Counted from the first letter of the stretch, positions 1 to 9,150 are shown. The stretch is DNA of 64,000 nucleotides from Catenuloplanes atrovinosus (GCF_031458235.1 NZ_JAVDYB010000001.1:5814001-5878000); one strand, 5' to 3'. Translations and numbers: made by a program. Notes: generated by a model not told the origin, from the sequence alone.

Positions 1-490
1 GCCCTGAAAGTCCGTTAAGCACCCTTAAGCGGTCTACGTACCCGATGTCGCATCGGCGACCGGCCGGGCAGAGTGGATGCCGGTCGCCCGGCGCGGTCAC
101 CGTCCCGCCGTCGGCGGCGTCGCCGTCGCCTCGGGCACCGTCCCGCCGAGGGTCACGGCGGGCGGCGGCCCGGGGCGACATCCAGACCACGACCAGGCTT
201 TAGTGAAGTTCGTCCATGTATCGGGTTTCAGGCGGAGGCCTGGAATACCCCCAGACCGGACGAATACCGCTTTCCATCAACGGGCAGGTCAAGACGGGTT
301 TGGACGTACCTAGATCACCCGAAAGGGTTGCCCGGACGCGCAATACTGCCATCGGATCAGCCCTGGTCAGGGGGATCAACGGCGGAAATCTCCCTTCCAG
401 GGCATGCCGGAAACCTCACCCAGCACTACCGTCACTTGCGATTGGGCATATCCACGGTCATGTCAAGACGTCGAGAAGGAGGTGCAGCTG
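1..490. other. Left-edge region without a supported gene
   Basis: I see no coding region here that I can support. The overlapping open frames read as Arg/Pro/Gly-rich nonsense and lack ribosome-binding sites and domain-like sequence. The last bases before 491 contain a good Shine-Dalgarno (ggagg near 478-482) belonging to the next gene. The upstream part probably contains its promoter. Confidence 0.5.
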
Positions 491-1429
491 GTGGCGCGCA
501 ATCCCAACCCGACCCGGATCACTGACGAGATCTGGTCACTGTGGGAACGGTTCGACAGGTTGGAATCGTCCGCACTGCTCGGCGGCATCTACGCGGCCAA
601 ACCGGGCTACCACAACTACCGCAACGCGGTAGCGACCAGTGACTACTCCCGCGCGGACGTCGCCGCCGACCGGCAGGGGCCGGGCGACAAGGCGGCGGCG
701 CTCGACCTGACGATGTCCGCGGCCGCCATGCGTGCGTACACGTCGCGCCTGGACGTGGCGGCGCGGGCGCGGGACGAACGCCTCTACATCGGCGGCGTAC
801 CGATCATCCGCGAGTTCATCGGCACCAAGGACAACCGGTCCGTCTACTGCTACGTCCTCACCGGCGGACGGCCGCTCGGCGTCGGTGCGGACGCCGGACC
901 GGACCCGGGGCGTGACACCACGCACCTCTGGCACCTGCACATCTCGTTCATCCGGCGCTTCGTCAACAGCAGCGACGCGATGAACCGGATCTACTCCGTG
1001 CTCGCCGGCGAATCCCTCGCCGACTGGCGGGCGCACGGCTCTGAGGAGGGCGACATGGCTGCGGCCGAAGACATCTGGCGACTGCTCTTCAACGGCGGCT
1101 ACCCGCCGGGCGTCGCACCGACCCACACCGGCGGCATCGACCGGGCCGAGATCTTCCGCCGGCTCCAGGCCATCCAGCGCGACCTGACGGTCCTCGTCTC
1201 GGCCAACCAGAGCACCGTGGACGCCGAGCAGGTCGTCACGAGCACCATGGCCAACCTCTCCCCCGAGCAACTCAGCGAGGCGATCAAAGCCTCCAGCGTC
1301 TCCCCCGAAGCCCTGGCCGACGCCATCCCCGACGAAGACGCCCCCGCCGTCCTCAACGCCCTCGCCGCCCGCGTCGCCGCCATCACCGCCCCCGCCGCCA
1401 ACGCCGAACAATCCATCGACCGCCCCTGA
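491..1429 (+). CDS. Putative lysin/M15-peptidase-like protein
   Basis: This encodes a protein of about 312 aa. I start it at GTG 491 because aaggagg lies about 8 nt upstream; the open frame continues to 404 without other support. The N-terminal 170 residues contain YNNY/NY-rich and DYSRADV segments, then GDKAAALDLTMS, then HLWHLHIS near residue 142. A buried Asp followed by a His-x-His cluster is reminiscent of zinc D-Ala-D-Ala carboxypeptidases of the M15 type and of phage lysins, although the canonical SxHxxGxAxD is not intact. The C-terminal third (from about residue 210) is Ala/Glu-rich helical sequence with repeated SPEQL/SPEAL segments, typical of phage-related structural or binding tails. 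There is no signal peptide. The call is tentative: the family resemblance is by eye and enzyme activity is unproven. Confidence 0.45.
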   Translation: MARNPNPTRITDEIWSLWERFDRLESSALLGGIYAAKPGYHNYRNAVATSDYSRADVAADRQGPGDKAAALDLTMSAAAMRAYTSRLDVAARARDERLYIGGVPIIREFIGTKDNRSVYCYVLTGGRPLGVGADAGPDPGRDTTHLWHLHISFIRRFVNSSDAMNRIYSVLAGESLADWRAHGSEEGDMAAAEDIWRLLFNGGYPPGVAPTHTGGIDRAEIFRRLQAIQRDLTVLVSANQSTVDAEQVVTSTMANLSPEQLSEAIKASSVSPEALADAIPDEDAPAVLNALAARVAAITAPAANAEQSIDRP

Positions 1430-1447
1430 CCCCCTTCACCACCACCC

Positions 1448-1484
1448 GTCGAAGGGCCGGCTCCTCAGGAGCCGGCCCTTCGAC
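1448..1484. terminator. Bidirectional terminator hairpin
   Basis: An 18-bp near-perfect inverted repeat (gtcgaagggccggctcct and its complement) with a 1-nt centre lies between two convergent genes ending at 1429 (+) and 1520 (-). It probably terminates both transcripts. Confidence 0.7.
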
Positions 1485-1519
1485 ATCTCCGGCAAACGCG
1501 GGGACAGCGACGACCCGCC

Positions 1520-2305
1520 TCACCGGCGCCGGTACGCCGCCCACGCCCCGTTCCAGGTGGCGAGGTCGTGCACCCATCCGGCGGTGCCCTGCTGGGCCCG
1601 GGCCGACCACTTCGCGGCGCTGTGCAAGGCGAAGTCGTCCAGGACGCCCCGGTCGATCGTCGCCCACGCGGGGAACCGCGCCAGCCAGTCCTCGGCCGCC
1701 GCGGGAGTGTGCCCGCTGCCGATCAGCCACTGGACGAGCATCGCCAGTTCCAGCCACGGCGCCGCCCTGGTCGCGTACGCCCAGTCGACGATCCGCAGCC
1801 CGGTCGCGGTGACGATCAGATTCGCCGGGTTGAGGTCGGAGTGCACGACGGTGCCGCCGTCCATCGTGGGATGCTCCCAGCCGAGCCGGCCCGCCGGGGT
1901 GAACCACGTCCCGTCCGGCGCGGCAATCTCCCCCAGGTCCTCCAGCGCCTCCGCGAGCAGATCGAGGTCCGGGCCGCCCGGGGACAGGTCGGGGTGCCGG
2001 CCGTCGAGGTGCTCGAACGCGCCGGCCAGCCAGCCACCGGTCTCGATCTGCCAGAGGACCGCCGGCGGCCACCGGCCGACCGCACCGGTGGCCGCCAGTT
2101 CGTAGCGCAACGACCGGAAACTCACGCTCTCCGGACCGCCGGAGGCGGCCTTGATGAACACCGTCCCGGCCGGTCCGGTCACCGCCGCGGCGATCTCCGC
2201 GTGATCGCCGCCGGCCGCCGGGCGCACGGTGAAAGGCCTGCCGACCCGGTCGGCGATCTCCGTGGTGACGGCGTCGGGCAGAGCCGTCCAGTCGCTACGC
2301 ATCAT
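1520..2305 (-). CDS. Aminoglycoside phosphotransferase-family kinase
   Basis: This 261-aa protein has the APH/choline-kinase fold signature. HSDLNPANLIV (the HxDxxxxN catalytic loop) is followed by IVDWAYA (the metal-binding DFG equivalent, here VDW). N-terminal VFIKAA probably supplies the ATP-binding Lys. Members phosphorylate small hydroxylated molecules, including antibiotics, homoserine or choline; the substrate cannot be read here. It is the last gene of a minus-strand operon. Its ATG overlaps the stop of the HPxWC-protein gene (ATGA, 2302-2305), so translation is likely coupled. A tandem ATGATG makes the exact start ambiguous by one codon. A resistance role should not be assumed. Confidence 0.8.
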   Translation of the reverse strand: MMRSDWTALPDAVTTEIADRVGRPFTVRPAAGGDHAEIAAAVTGPAGTVFIKAASGGPESVSFRSLRYELAATGAVGRWPPAVLWQIETGGWLAGAFEHLDGRHPDLSPGGPDLDLLAEALEDLGEIAAPDGTWFTPAGRLGWEHPTMDGGTVVHSDLNPANLIVTATGLRIVDWAYATRAAPWLELAMLVQWLIGSGHTPAAAEDWLARFPAWATIDRGVLDDFALHSAAKWSARAQQGTAGWVHDLATWNGAWAAYRRR

Positions 2306-2739
2306 GTCCCTCGCGTCGGTCGGACCACGCCGCCACCGGACTGCGGCGGATTCGGCTTCGCCGTCCCGCCCGCTTCGCTATGGATCGCCGGCGCCTTGTA
2401 CCCGGTGAACTCCCTGAGCGGCTCCCCGGTGCCATCGTGCTTATCGAACTCAGCCCCCACCCGGGCCACCAGGTCGTCCCACTGCCTTTCGGTGAGCCGG
2501 GCGGAGGTGGTCGTCAGCTCCTCGTACTTCAGTCCCGTAGAGATCCATACCTGCGTCTGGTCGTCATCGGCGCCCGGCGGCAGCGACAGTTGCACGCGGA
2601 CCGAGGCCCGCATCCACCGGGCGATCGAGCCGTCAGGCTCCGACCCGACCACGATCACGCGGCTGCGGTGCCCGCGGACGCTGCACGGGTGGCCCTCGTC
2701 CGGCACACACCAGCCCGGATGACCCGCACCGGCCGTCAC
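2302..2739 (-). CDS. HPxWC-motif small protein (DUF6907-like)
   Basis: This is a protein of about 145 aa beginning at GTG 2739, which overlaps the upstream stop as GTGA. Near the N terminus is HPGWC followed by a second Cys, then a beta-rich segment and a helical TERQWDDLVARVG segment. That layout resembles the small actinobacterial DUF6907-type proteins of unknown function. The C-terminal 35 residues are Pro/Gly-rich and probably disordered. The same HPxWC motif occurs twice in the protein at 14009-14602 inside the integrative element, and the gene upstream of each is also homologous, so this is a recurring two-gene module. Function unknown. Confidence 0.6.
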   Translation of the reverse strand: MTAGAGHPGWCVPDEGHPCSVRGHRSRVIVVGSEPDGSIARWMRASVRVQLSLPPGADDDQTQVWISTGLKYEELTTTSARLTERQWDDLVARVGAEFDKHDGTGEPLREFTGYKAPAIHSEAGGTAKPNPPQSGGGVVRPTRGT

Positions 2740-3026
2740 GGCAACCACCCGGTCGGGCGCACCGCCCCGGGCAGCGCCGCGACCCGGGCCAGCACGGCAC
2801 GCGCGTCGTTCACCGCCGTGCCGTCCGGGCCGAGTTCCGTGCCCACGATCCGCGCCCACTCCAGCGATGGATGGCCGAGACCATCACCGACCTCCCGCAC
2901 GATCAGCAGCAGCGGCTCCTCGCCGGCCACGTCCCAGAGATCGGCCGGCTGGAGCGCCAGCGTGGCGCCGGGCTTGATCGACGCCGTGGACGCCTGCGCC
3001 GACGGCAGCCACGCGGACGCGCTCAT
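2736..3026 (-). CDS. RPTGWLP-tail small protein, unknown function
   Basis: This encodes about 96 aa from ATG 3026; the open frame continues upstream but that part reads as non-coding. The sequence shows a beta-type core (GATLALQPADLW, LLLIVREVG, LEWARIVG) and ends in AVRPTGWLP. The same layout and the same tail (DAVRPTGWLP) are found in the 95-aa protein at 13668-13955, and both are followed by an overlapping HPxWC gene. It is the first gene of the operon with the HPxWC protein and the APH-like kinase. No known catalytic motif is visible. The start has only a weak ribosome-binding site. Confidence 0.55.
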   Translation of the reverse strand: MSASAWLPSAQASTASIKPGATLALQPADLWDVAGEEPLLLIVREVGDGLGHPSLEWARIVGTELGPDGTAVNDARAVLARVAALPGAVRPTGWLP

Positions 3027-3491
3027 CGCGGGCACCCGGTGCCGGCCGCGCTCCGCGCGCGCTTCGTGTCGTACCCGACCGCCTGACCAAGCGTGACGGG
3101 ATATCGGATGGGAATCGTCGTCGCGGCCGGCCTCGGCCGTGGCGGGGTCGTCGGCAGGAGCCTGTCCGCCCGCCGAGGGCCGTACGAAGGGCCATGCAGC
3201 CACCCGACCACCGGGCACCTCCCTTTTCTCGGGGGCGCGGCAGCAGCGGGAAGTTGCCACGAGTTGCCACCGCACCCGGTTCCGGGGAGTGCGGCGGTGT
3301 CGGGGGCCAGCCCGCACCGCTGCGCTCATCGATGACGCGGCGGCGGCAAGAGGCACCGGCTCGGCAGCCGGGTCGGGAGTTCATCGAGCGCCGCCGCGTC
3401 GTGATGGAAACGCTACGGGTTGGCGTATCGGCAGGCGAGGGGCTACGCGTTCACTCCCTGTTCGCAGGACGGCGAACACGGAGCGAACGCG
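3027..3491. other. Intergenic region
   Basis: About 465 bp between two minus-strand transcription units. It should hold the promoter of the operon that begins at 3026. A short direct repeat gttgccac occurs twice near 3253-3268. I see no convincing gene: the long open frames on both strands are composition artefacts. Confidence 0.4.
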
Positions 3492-4673
3492 TTATGCCGT
3501 GCCGGGATGGTGTGCTGGCCGGTATTGCTGGTAGGCCTCGCGCAGTGTCGCGGCCTCGGCCACATTCGGGTCCACCGCCTTCAGGATCTCCGTTGCGCGC
3601 CACCAGTTACTGGCGACGATCCGGCCGGATGTGATCGCCTCGGTGGCGTGTGCTGCCGCCTCGTCGTGTTTCTCGGCAGCCAGCAGCGCGAGGCTGAGGT
3701 CGAGCTGCGCTGAAGCCATCCGGCGGGGGCGCGCTCCCTCCAGGCGCAGCGACTCGATGACCGTCTGCGCCACCCCCACCGCCGCGGCGTCGCCTGCCCA
3801 GGCCAGCGTGGTGGCCGAGTAGCTCTCGGCCTTCGCCGGGTCGTACTGGTAGTGGTGCTCCGGCCGATCCGGGCGAGCCAGGCCGGCCACCAGACGTTCG
3901 ACGCGGCCGAGCGCTTCTCGCGTCTCCGCCCCCCGCCCCATCCGCGCCCACGCCCGTCCCTCCTGGGCGGTCGCCTGGATGAGCACCGAGCCGCCGCGGG
4001 GGGCGACGGCCTGCGCCTGCCGGGAGAGCGCGGCGGCCGCCGCGAAGTCGCCCGTGGTCAGGACCTCCCAGGCGCGGGTCTCCAGGCACCACGCGCGGAT
4101 CTCGTCATGGCCGACGTGTTCGGCCATGGTGCGGGCGGTTCCGAGGCGAGCGCGCGCCGCCTGTCGCTGCTGAAGATCGATGTGCAGGGTCGCGGCGAGG
4201 AGGGACAACCAGGCGCCGGACACCAATATCCGCTGTCGCTGGTGAAGGGTCGCCCGGGCGCCGACGAGCCGGACGACGTAGCCGAGGTGATGCCGTACGC
4301 GCGGGAGCAGTTCCTCAGGAGGATCGGTGGCGTAACGCATCGCCATCTCGTCCACGGCCTTCTCCAGCCGGCCGAGGGTCTCGGCGCCCACGTCGCTCGC
4401 TTCGATCCGGCGCAGCAGTTCCCACGCGTCCAGTTCGTCGTCCAGGTCCTCGCGAGGCGACTCGGCGATCATGGCCGTCAGGCGTCCGCCGGTGTCGAGC
4501 GCCTTGTCCAGCGCCTTGGCGACGTCCGCGTTCGCGGGCTTCCTCCCATTGATCAAGTCGCTGATGTATCCAGTGCTGAAATGGGCGCGCCTGCTCAGCT
4601 CGCGATAGCTGAGTCGCCGGTCTTCGACGAGCTGACGCAGTGCGGCACCAAACTCGGGGTGCGGTGCCCCCAT
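3492..4673 (-). CDS. XRE-family regulator with TPR-like C terminus
   Basis: This 393-aa protein starts with a helix-turn-helix of the XRE/Cro type at about residues 13-55 (LSYRELSRRAHFSTGYISDL). The remaining 300 residues are Ala/Leu/Arg-rich helical repeats, like the tetratricopeptide region of many Streptomyces and Micromonosporaceae single-copy regulators. Such proteins commonly act as pathway- or signal-responsive regulators whose ligand or partner is unknown. It is transcribed toward the left flank, with its start 150 bp from the left attachment repeat of the AICE. It therefore probably belongs to the chromosome, not the element. Confidence 0.8.
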   Translation of the reverse strand: MGAPHPEFGAALRQLVEDRRLSYRELSRRAHFSTGYISDLINGRKPANADVAKALDKALDTGGRLTAMIAESPREDLDDELDAWELLRRIEASDVGAETLGRLEKAVDEMAMRYATDPPEELLPRVRHHLGYVVRLVGARATLHQRQRILVSGAWLSLLAATLHIDLQQRQAARARLGTARTMAEHVGHDEIRAWCLETRAWEVLTTGDFAAAAALSRQAQAVAPRGGSVLIQATAQEGRAWARMGRGAETREALGRVERLVAGLARPDRPEHHYQYDPAKAESYSATTLAWAGDAAAVGVAQTVIESLRLEGARPRRMASAQLDLSLALLAAEKHDEAAAHATEAITSGRIVASNWWRATEILKAVDPNVAEAATLREAYQQYRPAHHPGTA

Positions 4674-4824
4674 GGCGATCTCCCCAGGTAGCGGTCTGGG
4701 GGCGGCACGGCCCGGCCGCTACTCCGAGCGGGCCACCGACTCGCACGGTACAACGCGCGGATGCTTCGTGGGGGTTGCCGCCACGACGAAGGGACCTCGC
4801 ATCCGGTCACGCCGGGCCACCATC

Positions 4825-4921
4825 GAGACCGGGCGGGTCGCGACGGATGTCGCGGCCCGCCTCTGTGCTGGTCGGCCGGTGGGCGCAGCAGGGATCGAAC
4901 CTGCGACCCTTCGCTTGTAAG
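4825..4921. repeat. attL: tRNA-Val 3'-half remnant plus terminator
   Basis: This 97-bp block matches 22212-22308 with 5 mismatches by hand alignment. Its last 47 bp (4875-4921) are identical. It contains the T arm, acceptor 3' strand and anticodon-loop half of tRNA-Val, and a terminator hairpin (4831-4862). The match stops abruptly in the anticodon stem: the following bases do not complete a tRNA. It is therefore the displaced attachment-site copy left by integration, not a tRNA gene. Confidence 0.9.
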
Positions 4922-5736
4922 TTCTGCGTGAGGTCGTCCGGCTAGGATCAAAACGGTCCGTGAGCAGGGAATATGCCGCCTCCGAACTTCTACAACCGGC
5001 CTCAGACGCCGCCGAACGAGACCGCAAACGAGACCGCACCCCACACCTTAAGGATCCCTCTCGCGCTTCCGTGTCAACTAAAGATCACGGGTTGCCTAAC
5101 TCGCCGCCTACCGCCTCCGACCTGGGCATCAGCATCCAGGCAAGTCCGCCGCCGTCCAGCATGGTCCCCGCAGTTGATATTCAGTTTGATACTCGGACCA
5201 TCCTGGTACGCGGCGACAGAGCCTGGCATATCAACCTGATACGGAGCACCGCCAGGTGGTGTTCGTTTCTCAGCCCACCATCCCGGAGTCGTGGCAACTG
5301 AGCTTCTTCCCGTGGCCTTCGCGAAAAGCGAGCGGAGATCACCTCGGTCCCAGCTCCGCGCTCGGCCGCGCGATCACCAGCCCCGAGGGGATCACTCGGC
5401 GAGATCCGCTGGCTGACTACCCAGATCAACACGCATGGGTGCATAACCACGGACTACTACCCTCACCGCGCAACTGCATGCGTTCTAGGCGAGACCCGGG
5501 GGCGGAACACGCGGCGCGCTCGGCAATCAAATATGAGAGCCAAGCAACACTCCTCGTCACCCAACAAGTCCGCCACCTGCACAATTCGCGGCTGCGAGCG
5601 CACCTCACCCACTGACGGAGACGGGGCCGGCCCTGCGGTGCATTCCCTTCCAGACGGTCCACCTCTATCGTCTGTAACGGGGGTTTCACAGAACGTGACA
5701 CCCTCGCACCTAATCGCCGCTCCGGGAGGTTCAGGG
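4922..5736. other. Element left end without a supported gene
   Basis: The first 815 bp inside the element hold several open frames on both strands, none with a credible start or recognisable sequence. Sequence composition shifts toward A+T as the region approaches the ABC-3C operon. It could hold remnants of an older cargo gene, and it should contain the promoter for the operon beginning at 5737. Confidence 0.4.
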
Positions 5737-6651
5737 TTGGAAACAGTACGGCTGTGGCAGGGAGAGGACTGGGAAAAGTGGTGCCTGCAACTTCTTCAAC
5801 TGGCATACGGCAGGGACAGCGTGCAGCCCGTCCCCGCACGCCATAAGGGCGATCTAGGCATCGAGGCATTCACCCACGACGGGCACGCATTCCAGTGCTA
5901 TGCCGTACAAGAGCCCGTACCAACGAAAGAACGTTACGAGAAACAACGAGATAAACTCACTACAGACATTGGGAAGCTTCTAATAAAAAAAGAAGACTTC
6001 ATACGAATGCTAGGCAGCATTCAACTACACTGCTACTTCTTCATGCTTCCACTATGGGACTCGAAAGAATTAGTTCAACACGCAACAACCAAGGCATTGG
6101 AAGTCAAGTCCTGGGATCTCCCATTCATCGATTCTAGCAATTTCCGCATCATGATCGCCAATGATGATTCCTTCGCCGATGCTCGCGGCAAACTTTTAGC
6201 CCGCCCCCCTGACTTAGTCTCGATTTCCCCAGTGAACAGTGACGATACAAGCGCTTGGATCAGCGAGAATTCGGAACCGTACGAGACGATAGATCGGAAG
6301 CTAACGAACATCTTCACAGAGGAAGAGAGGCGCAAAAGATACATTGAGAGTCTGCTAGGAAAGCATATCGAAAGTGGGAATACCCTCGAAAAGCTACGCA
6401 CCCGGTTTCCCGACCAATGGGAAGTAGCCGTCGCTACAATTCGTTCACAGGAAAGTTTTCTCGATCTTGAACACCTAGATGGCAGCAAACCGCCGTCAAC
6501 AACGCTCGTGAAGGAAATCGTCAACGACCTCCGAAACACCCTCACTCGCGACGTTAATCTGATCGGCCCGGGCGCCATTAACGGTATCGCGTGGGGCACA
6601 ATCGCGGACTGGCTAATTAGATGCCCACTTGACTTCGAGGATGCAGCTTAA
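5737..6651 (+). CDS. ABC-3C system effector, restriction-endonuclease-like
   Basis: I start this protein (304 aa) at TTG 5737 because gggagg lies 8 nt upstream and the homology-like sequence begins there (LETVRLWQGEDWEKWCLQLL). Residues about 15-70 read like a restriction-endonuclease-fold core: a WCLQLLQLAYG helix, then KGDLGIEAF and a strand with FQCYAVQE. These correspond to the GDxGxD and QxK motifs of Mrr-like nucleases, but the Lys is replaced by Tyr. The rest is charged and helical with no clear catalytic motif. It is the first of three overlapping genes with a small winged-helix protein and a Rad50-like ABC ATPase. That arrangement defines the ABC three-component conflict systems, in which the first gene is the effector. 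The DNA is distinctly A+T-rich compared with its surroundings, indicating transfer. Confidence 0.7.
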   Translation: METVRLWQGEDWEKWCLQLLQLAYGRDSVQPVPARHKGDLGIEAFTHDGHAFQCYAVQEPVPTKERYEKQRDKLTTDIGKLLIKKEDFIRMLGSIQLHCYFFMLPLWDSKELVQHATTKALEVKSWDLPFIDSSNFRIMIANDDSFADARGKLLARPPDLVSISPVNSDDTSAWISENSEPYETIDRKLTNIFTEEERRKRYIESLLGKHIESGNTLEKLRTRFPDQWEVAVATIRSQESFLDLEHLDGSKPPSTTLVKEIVNDLRNTLTRDVNLIGPGAINGIAWGTIADWLIRCPLDFEDAA

Positions 6652-7132
6652 TCCAATGGACGACATTCTAGAAGAGGCATTTGGAGCGCTGACAACGCCT
6701 GTGAGGTTTAGACATCGACCCGACCCAATTCCGGGCGACCTTCGCATCGGATGGCGCGTAACGATGCTAACGCTTGTGCTCGATCAATGTCGAAACAAGA
6801 CCGCCAACTTGGATCAGGTACACCTTCTGCTCTGGGCTCTGCGAACAGAAAGCGGAAGACGTCTTATCGCTCGATGGTTTGCGGGCGACCGACGCCCGGA
6901 CGACCCGATCCTGCGATATGACCCCTCCCTAACGCGAACGATTTCGCTCACCGTTGCCTCTGGCCTCGTTAGAAGAAACAAGAATCAAACTCTGACGCTA
7001 AGTCAGCAAGGACAGGATGTTGCCTCGGAGGCGAGGCAACAGCGTGTTCTGACAGAAGAGAAGAACACCCTTCTCATCTTGCCGAAATCCATTACACAGG
7101 CAAAGGTACGACAGATGCTGGAGTGGCACTGA
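6641..7132 (+). CDS. ABC-3C middle component (winged-helix protein)
   Basis: This is a small protein of about 163 aa. ATG 6641 overlaps the end of the effector gene; TTG 6629 and ATG 6656 are alternative starts. It has helix-rich segments (TMLTLVLDQCR, QVHLLLWALRTESGRRLIARWFAG), then SLTRTISLTVASGLVRRNKNQTLTLSQQG. This last part reads as a winged helix in which SGLV...LTLS forms the wing. Middle components of ABC-3C systems are small proteins of this kind. They are thought to couple the ATPase to the effector; that is family knowledge and not shown here. Its stop overlaps the ATPase start (TGATG at 7130-7134), so the three are translationally coupled. Confidence 0.68.
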   Translation: MQLNPMDDILEEAFGALTTPVRFRHRPDPIPGDLRIGWRVTMLTLVLDQCRNKTANLDQVHLLLWALRTESGRRLIARWFAGDRRPDDPILRYDPSLTRTISLTVASGLVRRNKNQTLTLSQQGQDVASEARQQRVLTEEKNTLLILPKSITQAKVRQMLEWH

Positions 7133-9150
7133 TGCTAAAGATTAGAGCGGTACAGCTTAGGGTTCTAACGCCTGGACCAGTGTGCGGAGCGGACTTCACG
7201 TTCGAGAATGGGTTGAATATCTTACGGGCCGACAATAGTAGCGGCAAGTCAACATGCCTGCAAGCGATACTGTACGCCCTTGGCCTTGAAGGAATGCTTA
7301 GCCCCAAGCGCGACATCCCGCTGCCGCACGCCATGACCGATGAAGTTGAAGTAGACGGAAAAGCGCACGCCGTACGTAGATCATTTGTTCGCTTGGAGAT
7401 CGAGAATTCCAGCGGTGAGGTGATCACCGTTCATCGCTCGGTTCGGGACGAGAACGTCGACTCACGCCTCGTTTCAGTTTTCCACGGGCCAGTCATCACC
7501 GAAAGTCTAACCAACCAGCCCCGACAGGACTATTTCGTGCGCATGCCGGGTGCCGCGCAACGAAGCACCGGGTTTCATCACTTCCTAGCCGACTTTGTCG
7601 GCTGGGCAATTCCACGCGTCACGAAGACCGACGGAAGCGAAGTACCCCTATACGCGGAGTGCCTCTTCCCTTATTCATTTGTGGAGCAGAAACAAGGCTG
7701 GCTCAGTGTCCAGCCGAGAATCCCTGGCTATTTCCAAATCAGGGACGCGGTTCGGCGAAGCGCCGAGTTCACGCTGAATCTGGATGCGTACAATCTTGCG
7801 CTCCGAAGACAACGCCTTGAGTATGCAAAGACCGTCGCGGAGTCCGATTGGAAGGCACGTCTTCGCGCACTGTCTAACGAAGCAGCATCCGTATCCGTGA
7901 CTCTGCGCAATGTGCCGGCAAATCCGGCAGCCACGCAAGACGGATTCAAGATCAACGCGCTCGTAGCGCAACCTGATAAAACGTGGTCGACCCTCGAAGA
8001 GGAGATTTCTAGGCTTCAGGACATGCTGGAGGAAGTCGCCGTCATTCCCAATACGGGGCCGGCATCCGAGGATCTAGAGGCGGACCTCTCCGAGTCGCAA
8101 GACCGTCTTGTTTCTCTAGGTGCGGTCGCAGTTGAAGCAATCGCCGAACATGACGCCGCTCAGCAGCGCGCAACACATCTTAGGGAACGCGTGGTAGCAC
8201 TGGAGGAGGATTTACAGCGCCACAAGGACGCTGCGCTTCTAACGCGTCTAGGCTCTTCACATTCAGCTCTATTCGGCGAGAATCCTCACTGCCCCACGTG
8301 CAGTCAATTTCTTCCAGACGGATTCGATATCACCGTTACCCCAATGGCGGTCGATGACAACATCAAGTTGATCGAACAGGAGCTAATAACTTTTAAGGGC
8401 ATGCTGTCCGATTCGCTTGCCCGCCAAGAAGTCGAGGCCACGAAAGTTCGTCGACTTCGCGGAGAAGCAAATTTGATTCGTGCGCACATCAGATCACTTA
8501 AGGACACCCTGACTGCTCCTTCCTCGATGCCGTCAATCGCGGCAATCGCGCAGCAGGTACGTCTAGAGGAACACATCGGTGTCCTTTTGAAGTTTTCCGA
8601 CGAAGTTCGGACGGCCGAGACCGACCTAGTGGATCGTGCGCAAGCATGGCGCGTCATCGACGAGGAACTCAAGGCCGCAGGCAGAGACACCCTCAGCATT
8701 CTCGACAGAGAAAAGATTCATTTCATTAATGAATCTTTCAGAGACCAACTGCGGGCTTACCAATTCAGCTCCATGGCACCCGAAAATGTAACAATCTCAG
8801 AGGATACGTACAGGCCGGTCCATGAGGGGTTCGATCTAGGCTTTGATTTATCCGCAAGCGACATGATTAGGGCCCTATGGGCATACTTGCTTTCTTTTGC
8901 AGAAGTTAGCCTAAAGCATGCTACCAATCATCTTGGAGTCCTAGTGCTAGACGAGCCGCGTCAACAAGAAGTACATCGGCGCGACTTTGCTACATTCTTG
9001 AGACGACTTGGAAGGGACGGCAGTGACGGGCTGCAAGTCATCGTAGCTACCAGTGAAGAAGATGGAAGCCTAACAGCAATGCTAGGCGACACGCCTCACA
9101 CAATGATTTCCCTTAGCGCCGGAAGTAAGGTCATTCGACCCTTGCGCTGA
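7132..9150 (+). CDS. ABC-3C Rad50/SMC-like ATPase
   Basis: This 672-aa ATPase starts at ATG 7132, in a TGATG overlap with the previous gene. It has a split ABC-type ATPase head. The Walker A is DNSSGKST (about residues 35-41), a Q-loop-like EQKQGW lies near 184, a signature-like LSASDMIRALWAY near 572, and Walker B LVLDEPRQQ near 608. Between the halves is a long charged coiled coil with a CPTC zinc hook near residue 386, as in Rad50. The protein is therefore expected to dimerise through the hook and to sense DNA or phage activity. With the upstream middle component and REase-like effector it completes an ABC-3C conflict system. An ordinary SbcC is excluded by size, by the gene context and by the DNSSGKST variant of the P-loop. 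Confidence 0.8.
   Translation: MLKIRAVQLRVLTPGPVCGADFTFENGLNILRADNSSGKSTCLQAILYALGLEGMLSPKRDIPLPHAMTDEVEVDGKAHAVRRSFVRLEIENSSGEVITVHRSVRDENVDSRLVSVFHGPVITESLTNQPRQDYFVRMPGAAQRSTGFHHFLADFVGWAIPRVTKTDGSEVPLYAECLFPYSFVEQKQGWLSVQPRIPGYFQIRDAVRRSAEFTLNLDAYNLALRRQRLEYAKTVAESDWKARLRALSNEAASVSVTLRNVPANPAATQDGFKINALVAQPDKTWSTLEEEISRLQDMLEEVAVIPNTGPASEDLEADLSESQDRLVSLGAVAVEAIAEHDAAQQRATHLRERVVALEEDLQRHKDAALLTRLGSSHSALFGENPHCPTCSQFLPDGFDITVTPMAVDDNIKLIEQELITFKGMLSDSLARQEVEATKVRRLRGEANLIRAHIRSLKDTLTAPSSMPSIAAIAQQVRLEEHIGVLLKFSDEVRTAETDLVDRAQAWRVIDEELKAAGRDTLSILDREKIHFINESFRDQLRAYQFSSMAPENVTISEDTYRPVHEGFDLGFDLSASDMIRALWAYLLSFAEVSLKHATNHLGVLVLDEPRQQEVHRRDFATFLRRLGRDGSDGLQVIVATSEEDGSLTAMLGDTPHTMISLSAGSKVIRPLR

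Noticed and set aside
4875-4921. Apparent second tRNA-Val gene
   Set aside because: Only the 3' half matches; the anticodon stem and everything 5' of it are missing. It is the att remnant.
4960-5301. Open frame at the left element end
   Set aside because: No ribosome-binding site, no recognisable sequence, atypical composition; not reported as a gene.
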